Source: Shewanella khirikhana (lineage in GTDB: Bacteria > Pseudomonadota > Gammaproteobacteria > Enterobacterales > Shewanellaceae). Taken from it: a DNA stretch of 64,000 nt. Made by a program: the position numbers and the translations under genes. The notes beneath the pieces are model-generated. The model made no database searches and was not told where the DNA came from. It saw only the letters and a program-made list of their open reading frames with translations. The stretch lies in NCBI RefSeq assembly GCF_003957745.1, contig NZ_CP020373.1:2837501-2901500 (forward strand). The letters run 5' to 3'. Of the stretch, positions 1-8,879 are shown piece by piece; within the stretch, counting starts at the first letter, position 1; the number at the start of each line of letters is the position of its first letter.

Positions 1-94
1 ATATTTTGCATACACTGAGTATCATTGATTAACATCCTTACCAAGATATCACACTTTCGCCCGCCTCTGGCGAGCGCTTTTGGAGACAGGTTAT

Positions 95-544
95 ATGGGA
101 ACCAGATACCAGGTGTTATTGGTGTCACTGCTGCTGGCAAGTGGCATGGCTGGCGCTTCTACTATATATAAGTGGGTCGATAAGAATGGCGTGACCCACT
201 ACAGCGAGCAGCCCCCAGCAGAAGATGCCCAGGCGCAAACCCTGGATGCCAAAAAAATTGAACCCAAGCGGATTGGCTTTGACTCCCCGAAGGTGGCCAC
301 CAAGCAGGATGCCGAGGCAAGTGAAGAGCAAAAGAATGCAGACCTTATACGTCAGCAAAACGCCCAGCAGGCCGATGCTATCTGTGAGCAAGCTAAACAG
401 AATCTTGAAGTGCTCTCCAATTTCAACCGGGTAACCAAAACCGATCCGACCACCAACGAGCCTGTGGTGATGTCTGACGATGACCGTGAAGCCGCCCTCG
501 CCGACTCAAAGAAACGGGTTGAACTGTTCTGTAAGGACAAGTAA
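95..544 (+). CDS. DUF4124 domain-containing periplasmic protein
   Basis: A small exported protein of 149 residues. The first ~25 residues form a signal peptide ending near ASG-MAGAS, followed directly by the pattern YKWVDKNGVTHYSEQPP, which is the signature of the DUF4124 family found at the N-terminus of many gammaproteobacterial envelope proteins. The rest is charged and helix-prone, with two cysteines (near residues 98 and 146) that could form a disulfide. An in-frame TTG at 80 is possible, but ATG 95 has GGAGA at a good distance. It stands alone and is convergent with clpB. The molecular function of the family is not known. Confidence 0.8.
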   Translation: MGTRYQVLLVSLLLASGMAGASTIYKWVDKNGVTHYSEQPPAEDAQAQTLDAKKIEPKRIGFDSPKVATKQDAEASEEQKNADLIRQQNAQQADAICEQAKQNLEVLSNFNRVTKTDPTTNEPVVMSDDDREAALADSKKRVELFCKDK

Positions 545-579
545 CCCAAGGACCATCCAGCATCTGATGATGAAAAAAG

Positions 580-606
580 AAAGGGAGCCGATTGGCTCCC
601 TTTTTA
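580..606. terminator. Bidirectional rho-independent terminator
   Basis: A perfect 10-bp stem AAAGGGAGCC / GGCTCCCTTT with a GATT loop, with A-rich sequence on one side and a T-run on the other. It sits between the convergent DUF4124 gene and clpB and can serve both. Confidence 0.85.
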
Positions 607-657
607 CTGCATCAACTAATAACTCGCCGAATGCCTGAGGCTTCGGGCCCGTCTTTG

Positions 658-3231
658 TTACTGAGCAAATACCAACTCTGCATCTTGGCAGTCGACCCGG
701 ATCGGCTTGCCGGGGATAAACTCACCCCGCAGCAGTTTCTGCGCCAGCGGATTTTCCACCTCTTGTTGCAGCGCCCGTTTCAGCGGCCGCGCACCATAAA
801 CAGGATCAAAGCCGGCTCTGGCGATAAAAGCCAGCGCCTCATCACTGAGTTCAAGCTCAAACTCACGCTCGGCCAGACGCTTACGCAGTGACTCGATTTG
901 GATGGAAGCAATGTTCTTAATGTGCTCAGCATCCAGTGGGTGGAACACCACGGTCTCGTCAATCCGGTTTAAAAACTCCGGCCGGAAACTGTGCACCACT
1001 ACATTCATGACCTCTTGCTTCATCTGGGCATAATCCAGGGTACCGAAACGTTCCTGAATAATGTCAGAGCCAAGGTTCGAGGTCATGATCACTACTGTGT
1101 TACGAAAATCCACAGTGCGACCCTGGCCATCGGTCAGGCGACCATCATCCAGCACCTGCAGCAGGATGTTGAACACGTCGGGATGCGCTTTTTCCACCTC
1201 GTCGAGCAAAATCACCGAATAAGGCTTGCGGCGCACGGCTTCGGTAAGGTAACCGCCCTCTTCGTAACCCACATAGCCAGGAGGCGCCCCCACCAAACGG
1301 GAAACCGAGTGCTTCTCCATAAACTCCGACATATCGATGCGTACCAACGCCGATTCGGTGTCGAACAGGAATTTTGCCAGCGATTTACACAGCTCAGTTT
1401 TACCCACCCCGGTAGGGCCGAGGAACAGGAATGAGCCGATGGGGCGGTTAGGATCGGCAAGTCCCGCTCGACTTCTGCGAATGGCATTGGCCACCGCATC
1501 CACCGCCTCGTTCTGACCTATCACCCGCTCATGCAGCGCATGCTCCATTTGCAGCAGCTTTTCACGTTCACCTTCAAGCATCTTGGCCACAGGAATACCG
1601 GTTGCCTTGGACAACACCTCGGCAATTTCCACATCGGTAACCTTGTTGCGCAGCAGTTTCATGTCCTGCATTTCCGCCTGGGCGGCCAAATCGAGCTGCT
1701 TTTCAAGCTCGGGTATGCGGCCATATTGCAGCTCAGACATGCGGGTCAAATCCCCAGCCCGGCGGGCCACTTCCAGATCCATCCGCGCCTGCTCTAAATC
1801 GGCCTTAATATGCTGAGTGCCAGCCAAAGCCGCTTTTTCGGTGCGCCAAATTTCATTGAGCTCATTGGCCTTGGCTTCCACGTCTTTCAGCTCATGGCGC
1901 AAATGCTCCAGACGTTTTCGACTCGCCTCATCGTTTTCTTTCGCCAGCGCCTGCTCTTCCAGCTTAAGCTGAATAGCGCGGCGCTCGAGACGGTCAAGCG
2001 ATTCCGGCTTGGAGTCAATCTGCATCCGGATGCTGGATGCGGCTTCATCAATCAGGTCGATGGCTTTATCGGGCAGTTTACGGTCGGATACATAGCGGTG
2101 CGACATACTTGCCGCCGCCACAATGGCCGGATCGGTAATTTCCACATGGTGGTGCAGCTCGTAACGTTCTTTAAGACCACGCAAAATGGCAATGGTGTCT
2201 TCTACAGTGGGCTCGTCCACCAGCACTTTTTGGAAACGGCGCTCAAGGGCGGCATCTTTTTCCACATATTGACGATATTCATCCAGAGTCGTGGCGCCAA
2301 CACAGTGCAGCTCGCCGCGGGCCAGCGCAGGCTTAAGCATATTACCGGCATCCATGGCGCCATCGCTCTTACCGGCGCCCACCATAGTGTGCAGCTCATC
2401 GATAAAGAGAATGACCTGGCCTTCTTCCTGGGCAAGCTCATTGAGCACGGCTTTCAAGCGCTCTTCAAACTCACCGCGATACTTGGCACCGGCTACCAGC
2501 GCGCCCATATCCAGCGACAACACCCGCTTATTCTTGATGCCTTCAGGCACTTCGCCATTAACGATACGCTGGGCAAGCCCTTCGACGATGGCGGTTTTAC
2601 CCACGCCGGGCTCACCGATGAGCACAGGGTTATTTTTACTGCGGCGCTGCAACACCTGAATGGTGCGGCGAATTTCATCGTCACGGCCAATTACGGGATC
2701 AAGCTTGCCCTGCTCGGCGCGCTCGGTCAGGTCGACCGTGTACTTTTTCAGTGCCTGACGATTGTCCTCGGCGTTGGGGTCGTCCACCTTCTGGCCTGCA
2801 CGGATATCCTCAATGGTTTGCTCCAGCCGCTCTTTGGTGGCGCCAGCCTGCTTAAGGATTTGCGCCAGGGTGTCGTTACCTTCCAGCGCCGCCAGCACAA
2901 ACAGCTCGCTGGAGATGTATTTGTCTTTGCGTTTTTGCGACAGCTTGTCACACAGGTTAAGCAAACGAATGAGCGCCTGCGACAACTGCACATCGCCGCC
3001 GGTACCTTCCACCTGAGGTTGTCGCTCAAGCTCCTGAGACAGCAGCGAGCGCAGGTTACTCACCCGAATGCCGGCCTGAGTTAATAAAGGATGAATAGAG
3101 CCGCCATCCTGATTCAGCAATGCCATCATCAGGTGCACGGGTTCGATAAATTGATGATCTCTGCCAAGCGCCAGAGACTGCGCATCGGATATAGCTATCT
3201 GGAATTTATTGGTCATACGATCGAGTCGCAT
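658..3231 (-). CDS. clpB: ATP-dependent disaggregase ClpB
   Basis: Hexameric AAA+ chaperone of the cytoplasm that, with DnaK, dissolves protein aggregates after heat stress. At 857 residues it is the usual length. In order: Clp N-domain (1-150), first nucleotide-binding domain with Walker A GEPGVGKT (about 206-213) and Walker B VILFIDELH, the charged coiled-coil middle domain (about 410-530), and a second ATPase domain with GPTGVGKT (about 605-612) and VILLDEVEKAH. The Clp family C-terminal domain follows. Codon 149 is GTG (at 2787), which in E. coli clpB is the internal start for a shorter isoform. It lies downstream of rluD-pgeF but has its own heat-shock promoter at 3278-3305. Confidence 0.98.
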   Translation of the reverse strand: MRLDRMTNKFQIAISDAQSLALGRDHQFIEPVHLMMALLNQDGGSIHPLLTQAGIRVSNLRSLLSQELERQPQVEGTGGDVQLSQALIRLLNLCDKLSQKRKDKYISSELFVLAALEGNDTLAQILKQAGATKERLEQTIEDIRAGQKVDDPNAEDNRQALKKYTVDLTERAEQGKLDPVIGRDDEIRRTIQVLQRRSKNNPVLIGEPGVGKTAIVEGLAQRIVNGEVPEGIKNKRVLSLDMGALVAGAKYRGEFEERLKAVLNELAQEEGQVILFIDELHTMVGAGKSDGAMDAGNMLKPALARGELHCVGATTLDEYRQYVEKDAALERRFQKVLVDEPTVEDTIAILRGLKERYELHHHVEITDPAIVAAASMSHRYVSDRKLPDKAIDLIDEAASSIRMQIDSKPESLDRLERRAIQLKLEEQALAKENDEASRKRLEHLRHELKDVEAKANELNEIWRTEKAALAGTQHIKADLEQARMDLEVARRAGDLTRMSELQYGRIPELEKQLDLAAQAEMQDMKLLRNKVTDVEIAEVLSKATGIPVAKMLEGEREKLLQMEHALHERVIGQNEAVDAVANAIRRSRAGLADPNRPIGSFLFLGPTGVGKTELCKSLAKFLFDTESALVRIDMSEFMEKHSVSRLVGAPPGYVGYEEGGYLTEAVRRKPYSVILLDEVEKAHPDVFNILLQVLDDGRLTDGQGRTVDFRNTVVIMTSNLGSDIIQERFGTLDYAQMKQEVMNVVVHSFRPEFLNRIDETVVFHPLDAEHIKNIASIQIESLRKRLAEREFELELSDEALAFIARAGFDPVYGARPLKRALQQEVENPLAQKLLRGEFIPGKPIRVDCQDAELVFAQ

Positions 3232-3277
3232 ACAGCCTCCTGAAACACGAACTGCAGGAATTCCTGGGTTAGCTAAA

Positions 3278-3305
3278 AGATGGGGCTGATTAGGGATTTT
3301 TCAAG
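3278..3305 (-). promoter_or_regulatory. Sigma-32 (RpoH) heat-shock promoter of clpB
   Basis: On the minus strand, CTTGAAA (3299-3305) is followed after exactly 13 bases by CCCCATCT (3278-3285). The established RpoH consensus is CTTGAAA, 11-16 bases, CCCCATNT, so both elements match in full. The -10 ends 47 bases before the clpB start codon. Confidence 0.88.
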
Positions 3306-3337
3306 TGGGTAAAATTCACCCACTGCAAAAAAGTGAA

Positions 3338-4132
3338 TCAATCTCGCCAGATAAGCGCAGCCATGCGGCCAGTTACCCGGTCGCGGCGATAAGAAAAATA
3401 GTCCGCAGGGTTGGAATAGGTACAAATATTCTCGCCAAAACAGTGTTTAATACCTGCACGGCCAAGACGCTGGCGGGCTAGGGCAAAAATATCGGCCAGG
3501 AACTTTCCGCCACCAATGTCTTCAAAACAGCTTTCGGCGTCGGCATCTTGCGCTATGAACGCCGCGCGAACCTCAGCGCCCACTTCAAAGGCTTTTGGTC
3601 CTATTGCAGGACCAAGATAGGCGTATATCTCTGTTGTGGGTGATTCAAACTTTGCCAGCGTGGCTTCAAGCACACCGTCACACAGGCCTCGCCAGCCTGC
3701 GTGCGCCGCTGCTACTTCGCGGCCATCTTTGGAGGCAAACAGCACCGGCAGACAGTCGGCAGTCATCACCACACAGACGGCGCCGGACTCCCGGCTATAA
3801 CTGGCATCGGCATCAATAACATCAGCTTGAACATCGACTTGAGTGTCTGCGTAAGTAGAGTCAGTTGCTGATGACAAGGCAGTCAGCACATCGCAACTGT
3901 TTTCATGCACCTCATGCACCTCTATGCCATGCACCTGATTGAGCCACACAGGTTGAGATTTCAACCCAAGCTTATCAAACAGGATGTCACGGTTTTGAAG
4001 CACGCAGCCGGCATCATCCCCCACATGCAGCCCCAGATTGAGGCTGCTGTATGGAGCCTGGCTTACACCACCATTACGGGAGGTAAACGCCAAGTGTACC
4101 CCCTGAGGGATGGGCCAGTCGCCGATGGGCAT
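3338..4132 (-). CDS. pgeF: Peptidoglycan editing factor PgeF (YfiH/DUF152 family)
   Basis: Multicopper-laccase-like protein of 264 residues. In E. coli PgeF hydrolyses muropeptide precursors carrying L-Ser in place of L-Ala. The family core is visible: VVMTADCLPVLF supplies the metal-site Cys, AAAHAGWRGL the His ligand, and YLGPAIG is the third conserved motif. The C-terminal tail contains the family's NPADYFSYRRD. It starts one base after the rluD stop, so it is translated from the rluD message, the same order as in E. coli. It carries no signal peptide and should act in the cytoplasm. Confidence 0.93.
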   Translation of the reverse strand: MPIGDWPIPQGVHLAFTSRNGGVSQAPYSSLNLGLHVGDDAGCVLQNRDILFDKLGLKSQPVWLNQVHGIEVHEVHENSCDVLTALSSATDSTYADTQVDVQADVIDADASYSRESGAVCVVMTADCLPVLFASKDGREVAAAHAGWRGLCDGVLEATLAKFESPTTEIYAYLGPAIGPKAFEVGAEVRAAFIAQDADAESCFEDIGGGKFLADIFALARQRLGRAGIKHCFGENICTYSNPADYFSYRRDRVTGRMAALIWRD

Positions 4133-4133
4133 G

Positions 4134-5108
4134 TTACAGGTGATCCTGTGGGTTGGCTTCGGTGTCTTTGCGAAGCGCCTTGGTCAGCTGCACCATATCC
4201 TCAGGAATAGGCGCATTAAAGGTCATAATTTCCATGGTGACCGGGTGCGCAAGCTCCAGCCTTACCGCGTGCAGCGCCTGGCGGGTGAAGGCTTTCAGGA
4301 TTTCAAAAAACTCCGGGCTGGCATTTTTTGGTGGTTTTGGACGGCCACCATATACAGGGTCGCCCACCAGTACATGACCAATATGGGCCATGTGGACACG
4401 AATTTGGTGGGTACGGCCTGTTTCCAGACGCAGGCGCAAGCGGGTGTGGGCACGGAATTTTTCAGCCACCCGGTAATGAGTCACCGAAGGACGACCACTG
4501 TGATGCACCGCCATATGGGTACGCTTGGTCGGGTGACGGCCGATAGGCGCATCGACTGTGCCGCCAGCGGTCATGGTGCCAAGCACTATGGCTTCGTACT
4601 CACGGGTGATTTCACGGGCTTGCAATGCGGCCACCAAATGTGTCTGGGCCTCCACGGTTTTGGCCACCACCATCAAACCTGTGGTGTCTTTATCCAGACG
4701 ATGGATGATACCGGCTCTGGGCACATGCTCGATTTCGGGGCAATGGTGCAAGAGTGCATTCATCAGGGTGCCATCGGCATTGCCAGCCCCCGGATGAACC
4801 ACCAGGCCCGCCTGCTTATTAATCACCAGAATGTCATCATCTTCATAGACGATATCCAAATCGATGGCCTGAGCCTCAGCCACAACCTCTTCTTCGAGGA
4901 AGGCTTCGATTTCGATCACCTGGGATTCCAGCACCTTTTCACGGGGCTTGGTCACGGCAACGCCATCTATATAGACGTTGCCCGCCAGGATCCACTCCTT
5001 GATGCGGGTGCGTGAATAGTCGGGAAATAATTCCGCGACGGCCTGATCGAGTCTCAGCCCCGTTTGTGTTGCTGAAATCTCGCTTTTTAGATTAATCTCT
5101 TGGGTCAT
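4134..5108 (-). CDS. rluD: 23S rRNA pseudouridine(1911/1915/1917) synthase RluD
   Basis: Isomerises three uridines in helix 69 of 23S rRNA. An S4-like RNA-binding domain occupies about residues 15-80 (RLDQAVAELFPDYSRTRI). The catalytic domain contains IIHRLDKDTTGL, whose Asp (about 139) is the catalytic residue in this family, and the later motif GRTHQIRVH. Length 324 matches the family. It is the first gene of the minus-strand rluD-pgeF unit and is divergent from bamD, as in other gammaproteobacteria. Confidence 0.96.
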   Translation of the reverse strand: MTQEINLKSEISATQTGLRLDQAVAELFPDYSRTRIKEWILAGNVYIDGVAVTKPREKVLESQVIEIEAFLEEEVVAEAQAIDLDIVYEDDDILVINKQAGLVVHPGAGNADGTLMNALLHHCPEIEHVPRAGIIHRLDKDTTGLMVVAKTVEAQTHLVAALQAREITREYEAIVLGTMTAGGTVDAPIGRHPTKRTHMAVHHSGRPSVTHYRVAEKFRAHTRLRLRLETGRTHQIRVHMAHIGHVLVGDPVYGGRPKPPKNASPEFFEILKAFTRQALHAVRLELAHPVTMEIMTFNAPIPEDMVQLTKALRKDTEANPQDHL

Positions 5109-5230
5109 GGGAACCGTACCCCTGCATTGGGGTCCAAATTGGTGTGCTATCTGTTACAATCGGATGTTCTCCATTTTATCGTGAAATGGAAGAATTCTTA
5201 ACTACAACTTCAAAAGAATTGAATTCGCGT

Positions 5231-5995
5231 ATGTCAAAATTTGCCAAAGGCTCGGCCGTTGCCTTGTTAGCCCTGGTTCTGAGCGCTTGTAGCAGCTCGG
5301 GTAGTCAGGAAGATGTTGTACTGAGCCAGAAGTCGCCTGACGCGCTTTATGCCCAGGCCCGAACCTCCATGGAGCTGGGTAATTTCTCCAAAGCAGTCAA
5401 GAGCCTGGAGGCCCTGGACTCCCGTTTTCCCTTTGGCCCGCACAAGACTCAGGTGCAACTGGATCTGATCTACGCCTACTATAAGTTGGACGATACGCCA
5501 CAGGCGATTGCCAACATTGACCGCTTTCTGCGTTTGAACCCCACCCACCCCGATGTTGACTATGTGCAATATATGCGGGGTCTGGTAAACATGCAGGCCG
5601 ACAGCTATCTGTTCCACGAGATGATGAACATCGACCGTACAGACAGGGATCCCAAGAACGCCATGGATGCCTTCAAGGATTTCGACCGGCTGCTGAAGAC
5701 CTTCCCCAACAGCAAGTATGCCGCCGATGCCCGTCAGCGGATGCAATATTTGAAGAATCGTCTGGCACGCTACTCAATTCAGGTAGCCGAGTACTATGTA
5801 AAGATGAACGCCTGGAGTGCCGCCGCTGTGCGTGCTCAATCTGTGATGGAGTCCTTCCCGGGTACCCCTTCTACTGAACGGGCGCTGGAAATCATGGCCG
5901 AAGCTTATGATGAGCTGGGCCAGGAACAGCTTAAGTCCCACGTACTGATGGTGATGCGGGAGAATTATCCCAACAATGAAATGCTGCAAGACTGA
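5231..5995 (+). CDS. bamD: Outer membrane assembly lipoprotein BamD
   Basis: Essential lipoprotein of the BAM complex, which folds beta-barrels into the outer membrane. From ATG 5231 the protein has 254 residues, with a short signal sequence ending in the lipobox LSAC (Cys about 19). Tetratricopeptide repeats fill the rest (DALYAQARTSMELGNF, then repeats around PFGPHKTQVQLDLIYAYYK and YMRGLVNMQADSYL). An upstream in-frame ATG at 5144 would hide the signal peptide and is not used here. A terminator follows the stop. Confidence 0.95.
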   Translation: MSKFAKGSAVALLALVLSACSSSGSQEDVVLSQKSPDALYAQARTSMELGNFSKAVKSLEALDSRFPFGPHKTQVQLDLIYAYYKLDDTPQAIANIDRFLRLNPTHPDVDYVQYMRGLVNMQADSYLFHEMMNIDRTDRDPKNAMDAFKDFDRLLKTFPNSKYAADARQRMQYLKNRLARYSIQVAEYYVKMNAWSAAAVRAQSVMESFPGTPSTERALEIMAEAYDELGQEQLKSHVLMVMRENYPNNEMLQD

Positions 5996-6012
5996 GCATT
6001 CCTCCCTTTTAT

Positions 6013-6045
6013 AACGCCCGGCAAATCGCCGGGCGTTGTTTTTTT
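6013..6045 (+). terminator. Rho-independent terminator of bamD
   Basis: A perfect 10-bp stem AACGCCCGGC / GCCGGGCGTT with a five-base loop, followed by G and a run of seven T. Confidence 0.9.
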
Positions 6046-6257
6046 ACCCACCCAAGCCTGAAAATCTACGCTTTGATTTTCCTTTTCGCCTTCTACATGG
6101 GCGCTACAGCCAAATTGCCGTCCGGCAAAACCCCTTCTTAAAAACGATGAACCTGACCGGGTTGCACAAGAAAAATACACAAAAACACCGCTTTCAGGCG
6201 TTTTTGGGCAAAACTTATCCAAACACACATATTTTTGAAATATTCCTAAGAAAAGAG

Positions 6258-6286
6258 TTGACTCAAAACCCCAAAAGCTATTTAAT
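6258..6286 (+). promoter_or_regulatory. Sigma-70 promoter of the tRNA cluster
   Basis: TTGACT (6258-6263), a 17-bp spacer and TTTAAT (6281-6286), followed by a GC-rich discriminator (GCACCCC). A GC-rich discriminator is typical of stable-RNA promoters under stringent control. The tRNA-Phe gene begins 10 bases after the -10. Confidence 0.75.
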
Positions 6287-6296
6287 GCACCCCGTC

Positions 6297-6372
6297 GCCC
6301 GAATAGCTCAGTTGGTAGAGCAGCGGATTGAAAATCCGCGTGTCCCTGGTTCGATTCCGGGTTCGGGCACCA
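6297..6372 (+). tRNA. tRNA-Phe (GAA)
   Basis: A 76-base cloverleaf with encoded CCA. The acceptor GCCCGAA pairs with TTCGGGC, the D-arm contains AGCTCAGTTGGTAGAGC, the anticodon stem GGATT / AATCC encloses GAA, and the T-arm contains GGTTCGATTCC. Confidence 0.97.
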
Positions 6373-6424
6373 CCTTCAACTTAAGGTGCTCAGGCGACTG
6401 AGAAAAATTGCAAAGCAGTACAGT

Positions 6425-6511
6425 GCAGGTGTGGTGGAATTGGTAGACACGCCAGCTTCAGGTGCTGGTGCCCTCACGGGCGTGGAAGTTCAAGTCTTCT
6501 CACCTGTACCA
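6425..6511 (+). tRNA. tRNA-Leu (CAG), copy 1
   Basis: An 87-base class II tRNA with CCA encoded. Acceptor GCAGGTG / CACCTGT, anticodon stem CCAGC / GCTGG around CAG, long variable arm with stem GCCC / GGGC and loop TCAC, T-arm GTTCAAGTC. Confidence 0.96.
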
Positions 6512-6548
6512 CTTTGCGATTATAGTTAGCTGTACAAAGACTCATTGT

Positions 6549-6635
6549 GCAGGTGTGGTGGAATTGGTAGACACGCCAGCTTCAGGTGCTGGTGCCCTTA
6601 CGGGCGTGGAAGTTCAAGTCTTCTCACCTGTACCA
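6549..6635 (+). tRNA. tRNA-Leu (CAG), copy 2
   Basis: Identical to copy 1 except for one base in the variable-arm loop (TTAC instead of TCAC). It starts 37 bases after copy 1 ends, with an unrelated spacer, so the array grew by duplication of the tRNA unit. Confidence 0.96.
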
Positions 6636-6665
6636 ATTAACACAAAGAGTCTTTAACAATACAGT

Positions 6666-6752
6666 GCAGGTGTGGTGGAATTGGTAGACACGCCAGCTTC
6701 AGGTGCTGGTGCTCTTACGAGCGTGGAAGTTCAAGTCTTCTCACCTGTACCA
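6666..6752 (+). tRNA. tRNA-Leu (CAG), copy 3
   Basis: Same cloverleaf and anticodon as copies 1 and 2. In the variable arm the GCCC/GGGC stem has become GCTC/GAGC, a paired change that keeps base pairing. Confidence 0.96.
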
Positions 6753-6759
6753 ACAAATT

Positions 6760-6784
6760 AACCTCGCTCAGGCGAGGTTTTTTT
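6760..6784 (+). terminator. Terminator of the tRNA cluster
   Basis: Stem AACCTCGC / GCGAGGTT with a short loop, then a run of seven T directly after the arm. It follows the last tRNA-Leu by 7 bases. Confidence 0.88.
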
Positions 6785-6909
6785 GTGCCTGAAATTCCCC
6801 TTCTTCCCCTAAATACCCCTCCTTTTGCTATACCTATAGTTATGGCTCAACCAAAGGCATGACTGAGTCGTCATCAAGGAAGCGTCATTTCCCTGTTTGG
6901 GGGTGTGTG

Positions 6910-8535
6910 ATGAACCAGTTGCAGATCAAGCACAAAATGCTGCTTGGCTTCTTTCTTCCCGTGTCCTTACTGATCATACTGTGCGGCGCGTCGCTGACCA
7001 TCATGTCGAAAATCGAAGATGGCGTGCTCAGCATCTATAACGATCGTGTGGTACCGCTGGAAGATCTCAAACTGATTGGCGATGACTATGCAGTATTTGT
7101 TATTGATGCCATCAACAAGGCCAATGCCGGCGGATTCAGCGCGGAAGAAGCAAGAAGCGGCCTGGTGGATGCCAGCCAGAGCATCGACAAGCGCTGGCGC
7201 AAATACATGGCCACCGAACTGACCGACGAGGAGCGCGTGCTCGCCAGTGAAGCCGAGGGGCTGTTTGGCCCGGCCAACGAGCAAATCGGCAAGTTGCAAA
7301 ACAAGCTGAACGGCCTTTCCGGCAATATCAGCGGCCAACTCTCAAACGACATCATGCCGCTTTACAATGTGATAGACCCCATCAGTGGCAAAATCGCCGA
7401 ACTGGTTACTTTGCAAATCAAGATAGCCGGTGAAGAGCGTGCCAAGGTAGAGTCGCTCCACTCAAGCTCTGTTGTCTGGTTTTCCGTTCTGGCAGTATTC
7501 GCGGTGGTGGTTACCTCACTATTCGGCTATTGGGTCAATCGTGGGGTAATGCTGCCGGTAACCGAAATACGCAGAAAGCTCAGGCTTATTCGCGAGCAAT
7601 CCGACATGACAGTCAGCTTTGACGTATTCCATGAAGACGAGCTTGGACATATCAGCAAAGATCTGAACGGCGTGGTGGAGCATCTGCAGGGCATTTTAAA
7701 GAGTATTGCCGATGCCGCTGGCACCCTGGGTGATGCCGCTGATGAGTTGAATGAATTTACCCAGCAAGCCAACGAGCGCATGTATCAGCAGCAGTCGGAA
7801 ACCGAGCAGACTGCCACGGCCATGAATCAAATGACAGCAACCGTGGCCGAAGTTGCCCAAAGCAGTAACTCAGCCGCTCAATCGGCCAAAAGCGCCGACG
7901 ACAGCGCAACCAAGGGCGACAATATTGTCCAGCAGTCCATTTCCAGCATGTCGGCACTGGCCAATCAAATCCAAAGCACAGCCTCAGTGATTGGCCAGCT
8001 CGCAACCGAGAGCCAGAACATTGGTCGGGTGCTGGATGTGATTAAGAGTATCGCCGAGCAAACTAACCTGCTGGCGCTGAATGCCGCCATCGAAGCAGCC
8101 CGTGCCGGTGAGCAGGGACGCGGTTTTGCGGTGGTCGCGGATGAAGTGCGAACCCTGGCTCAGCGCACCAGTGAATCGACTCAGGAAATTGAGTCGATGA
8201 TTGAGTCACTGCAACAAGGGGTTAAAAGTGCCGTCAGCTCCATGGAGCAAGGCATAAATCAGGTAGATGAAGCCAACCGCAGTACCAATGAAGCTGGTGT
8301 CGCCCTTAGGGAAATCGTCACCGCAGTGGACAGCATCACCCAGCTCAACACCCATATTGCGACGGCGGCGGAGGAGCAAAGCAGCGTGGCCGAGAGCATC
8401 AATCGCAGCATTATCGCCATCAGTGATATCGCCCAGACCTCAACCCAGGCGTCAAACGACATGACCAATGCAGTGGCTAAGCTTGCAAGCCTGGCAGGAC
8501 AAATGCGCAAACAGGTGGGTACCTTCACCCTGTAA
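6910..8535 (+). CDS. Methyl-accepting chemotaxis protein, four-helix-bundle sensor type
   Basis: Inner-membrane chemoreceptor of 541 residues from ATG 6910 (an upstream ATG at 6859 would add a polar tail before the first membrane helix). TM1 is about residues 10-31 and TM2 about 188-209, enclosing a mostly helical periplasmic domain of about 155 residues, the size of a 4HB_MCP sensor. A HAMP domain follows TM2. The signalling hairpin has the invariant tip around residues 383-410 (EQTNLLALNAAIEAARAGEQ, then GRGFAVVADEVR). There is no C-terminal CheR-binding pentapeptide. The ligand cannot be told. It is monocistronic. Confidence 0.93.
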   Translation: MNQLQIKHKMLLGFFLPVSLLIILCGASLTIMSKIEDGVLSIYNDRVVPLEDLKLIGDDYAVFVIDAINKANAGGFSAEEARSGLVDASQSIDKRWRKYMATELTDEERVLASEAEGLFGPANEQIGKLQNKLNGLSGNISGQLSNDIMPLYNVIDPISGKIAELVTLQIKIAGEERAKVESLHSSSVVWFSVLAVFAVVVTSLFGYWVNRGVMLPVTEIRRKLRLIREQSDMTVSFDVFHEDELGHISKDLNGVVEHLQGILKSIADAAGTLGDAADELNEFTQQANERMYQQQSETEQTATAMNQMTATVAEVAQSSNSAAQSAKSADDSATKGDNIVQQSISSMSALANQIQSTASVIGQLATESQNIGRVLDVIKSIAEQTNLLALNAAIEAARAGEQGRGFAVVADEVRTLAQRTSESTQEIESMIESLQQGVKSAVSSMEQGINQVDEANRSTNEAGVALREIVTAVDSITQLNTHIATAAEEQSSVAESINRSIIAISDIAQTSTQASNDMTNAVAKLASLAGQMRKQVGTFTL

Positions 8536-8686
8536 GCCGCCGGGATGGCTCGGCTGTACTGGATTAGCCGCGGCTTTTACGGCCGTTGCCTTTGCTGCTG
8601 TTACTGCAAAGTCCGGATACCCAGCGTGAGCGGATGGCGCCGCGTTGAGTAACCTAAGACTAAGACTGAGACTAAGATACGCCCTG

Positions 8687-8713
8687 AAAAGACCGCCACG
8701 GCGGTCTTTTTAT
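8687..8713 (+). terminator. Rho-independent terminator
   Basis: Perfect 10-bp stem AAAAGACCGC / GCGGTCTTTT with loop CACG and further T after the arm. It lies 150 bases past the chemoreceptor stop and is the only terminator-like hairpin before the next gene. Confidence 0.8.
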
Positions 8714-8752
8714 TGGCACCAGCAAGAAACCACTCCCATCCAGTGTTTGTTT

Positions 8753-8879
8753 GCCACTTACCTGTCTCGCCACTTATTTGTCTCGCCGCTTATTTGTCTC
8801 ACCACGTATTCGCCTCGTCGCTTACTTGTCTGCCGCTTATTTGCCTCGTCAATTGGTCACCTCGAAGCCTATTTGCCGC
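8753..8879. repeat. Imperfect 16-bp tandem repeat, about eight units
   Basis: Units of the form GCCRCTTATTTGTCTC follow one another from 8753. Units 2 and 3 (8769-8784, 8785-8800) differ by one base; later units drift and one has lost a base. The period is not a multiple of three, which argues against a coding repeat. Confidence 0.8.

Noticed and set aside
1810..3084. 424-residue open frame antisense to clpB
   Set aside because: A shadow of the ClpB codon bias: no family motif, no ribosome-binding site, and clpB is unmistakable on the other strand.
6462..6656. Open frame across the tRNA-Leu genes
   Set aside because: It translates tRNA sequence; the cloverleaves explain the region.
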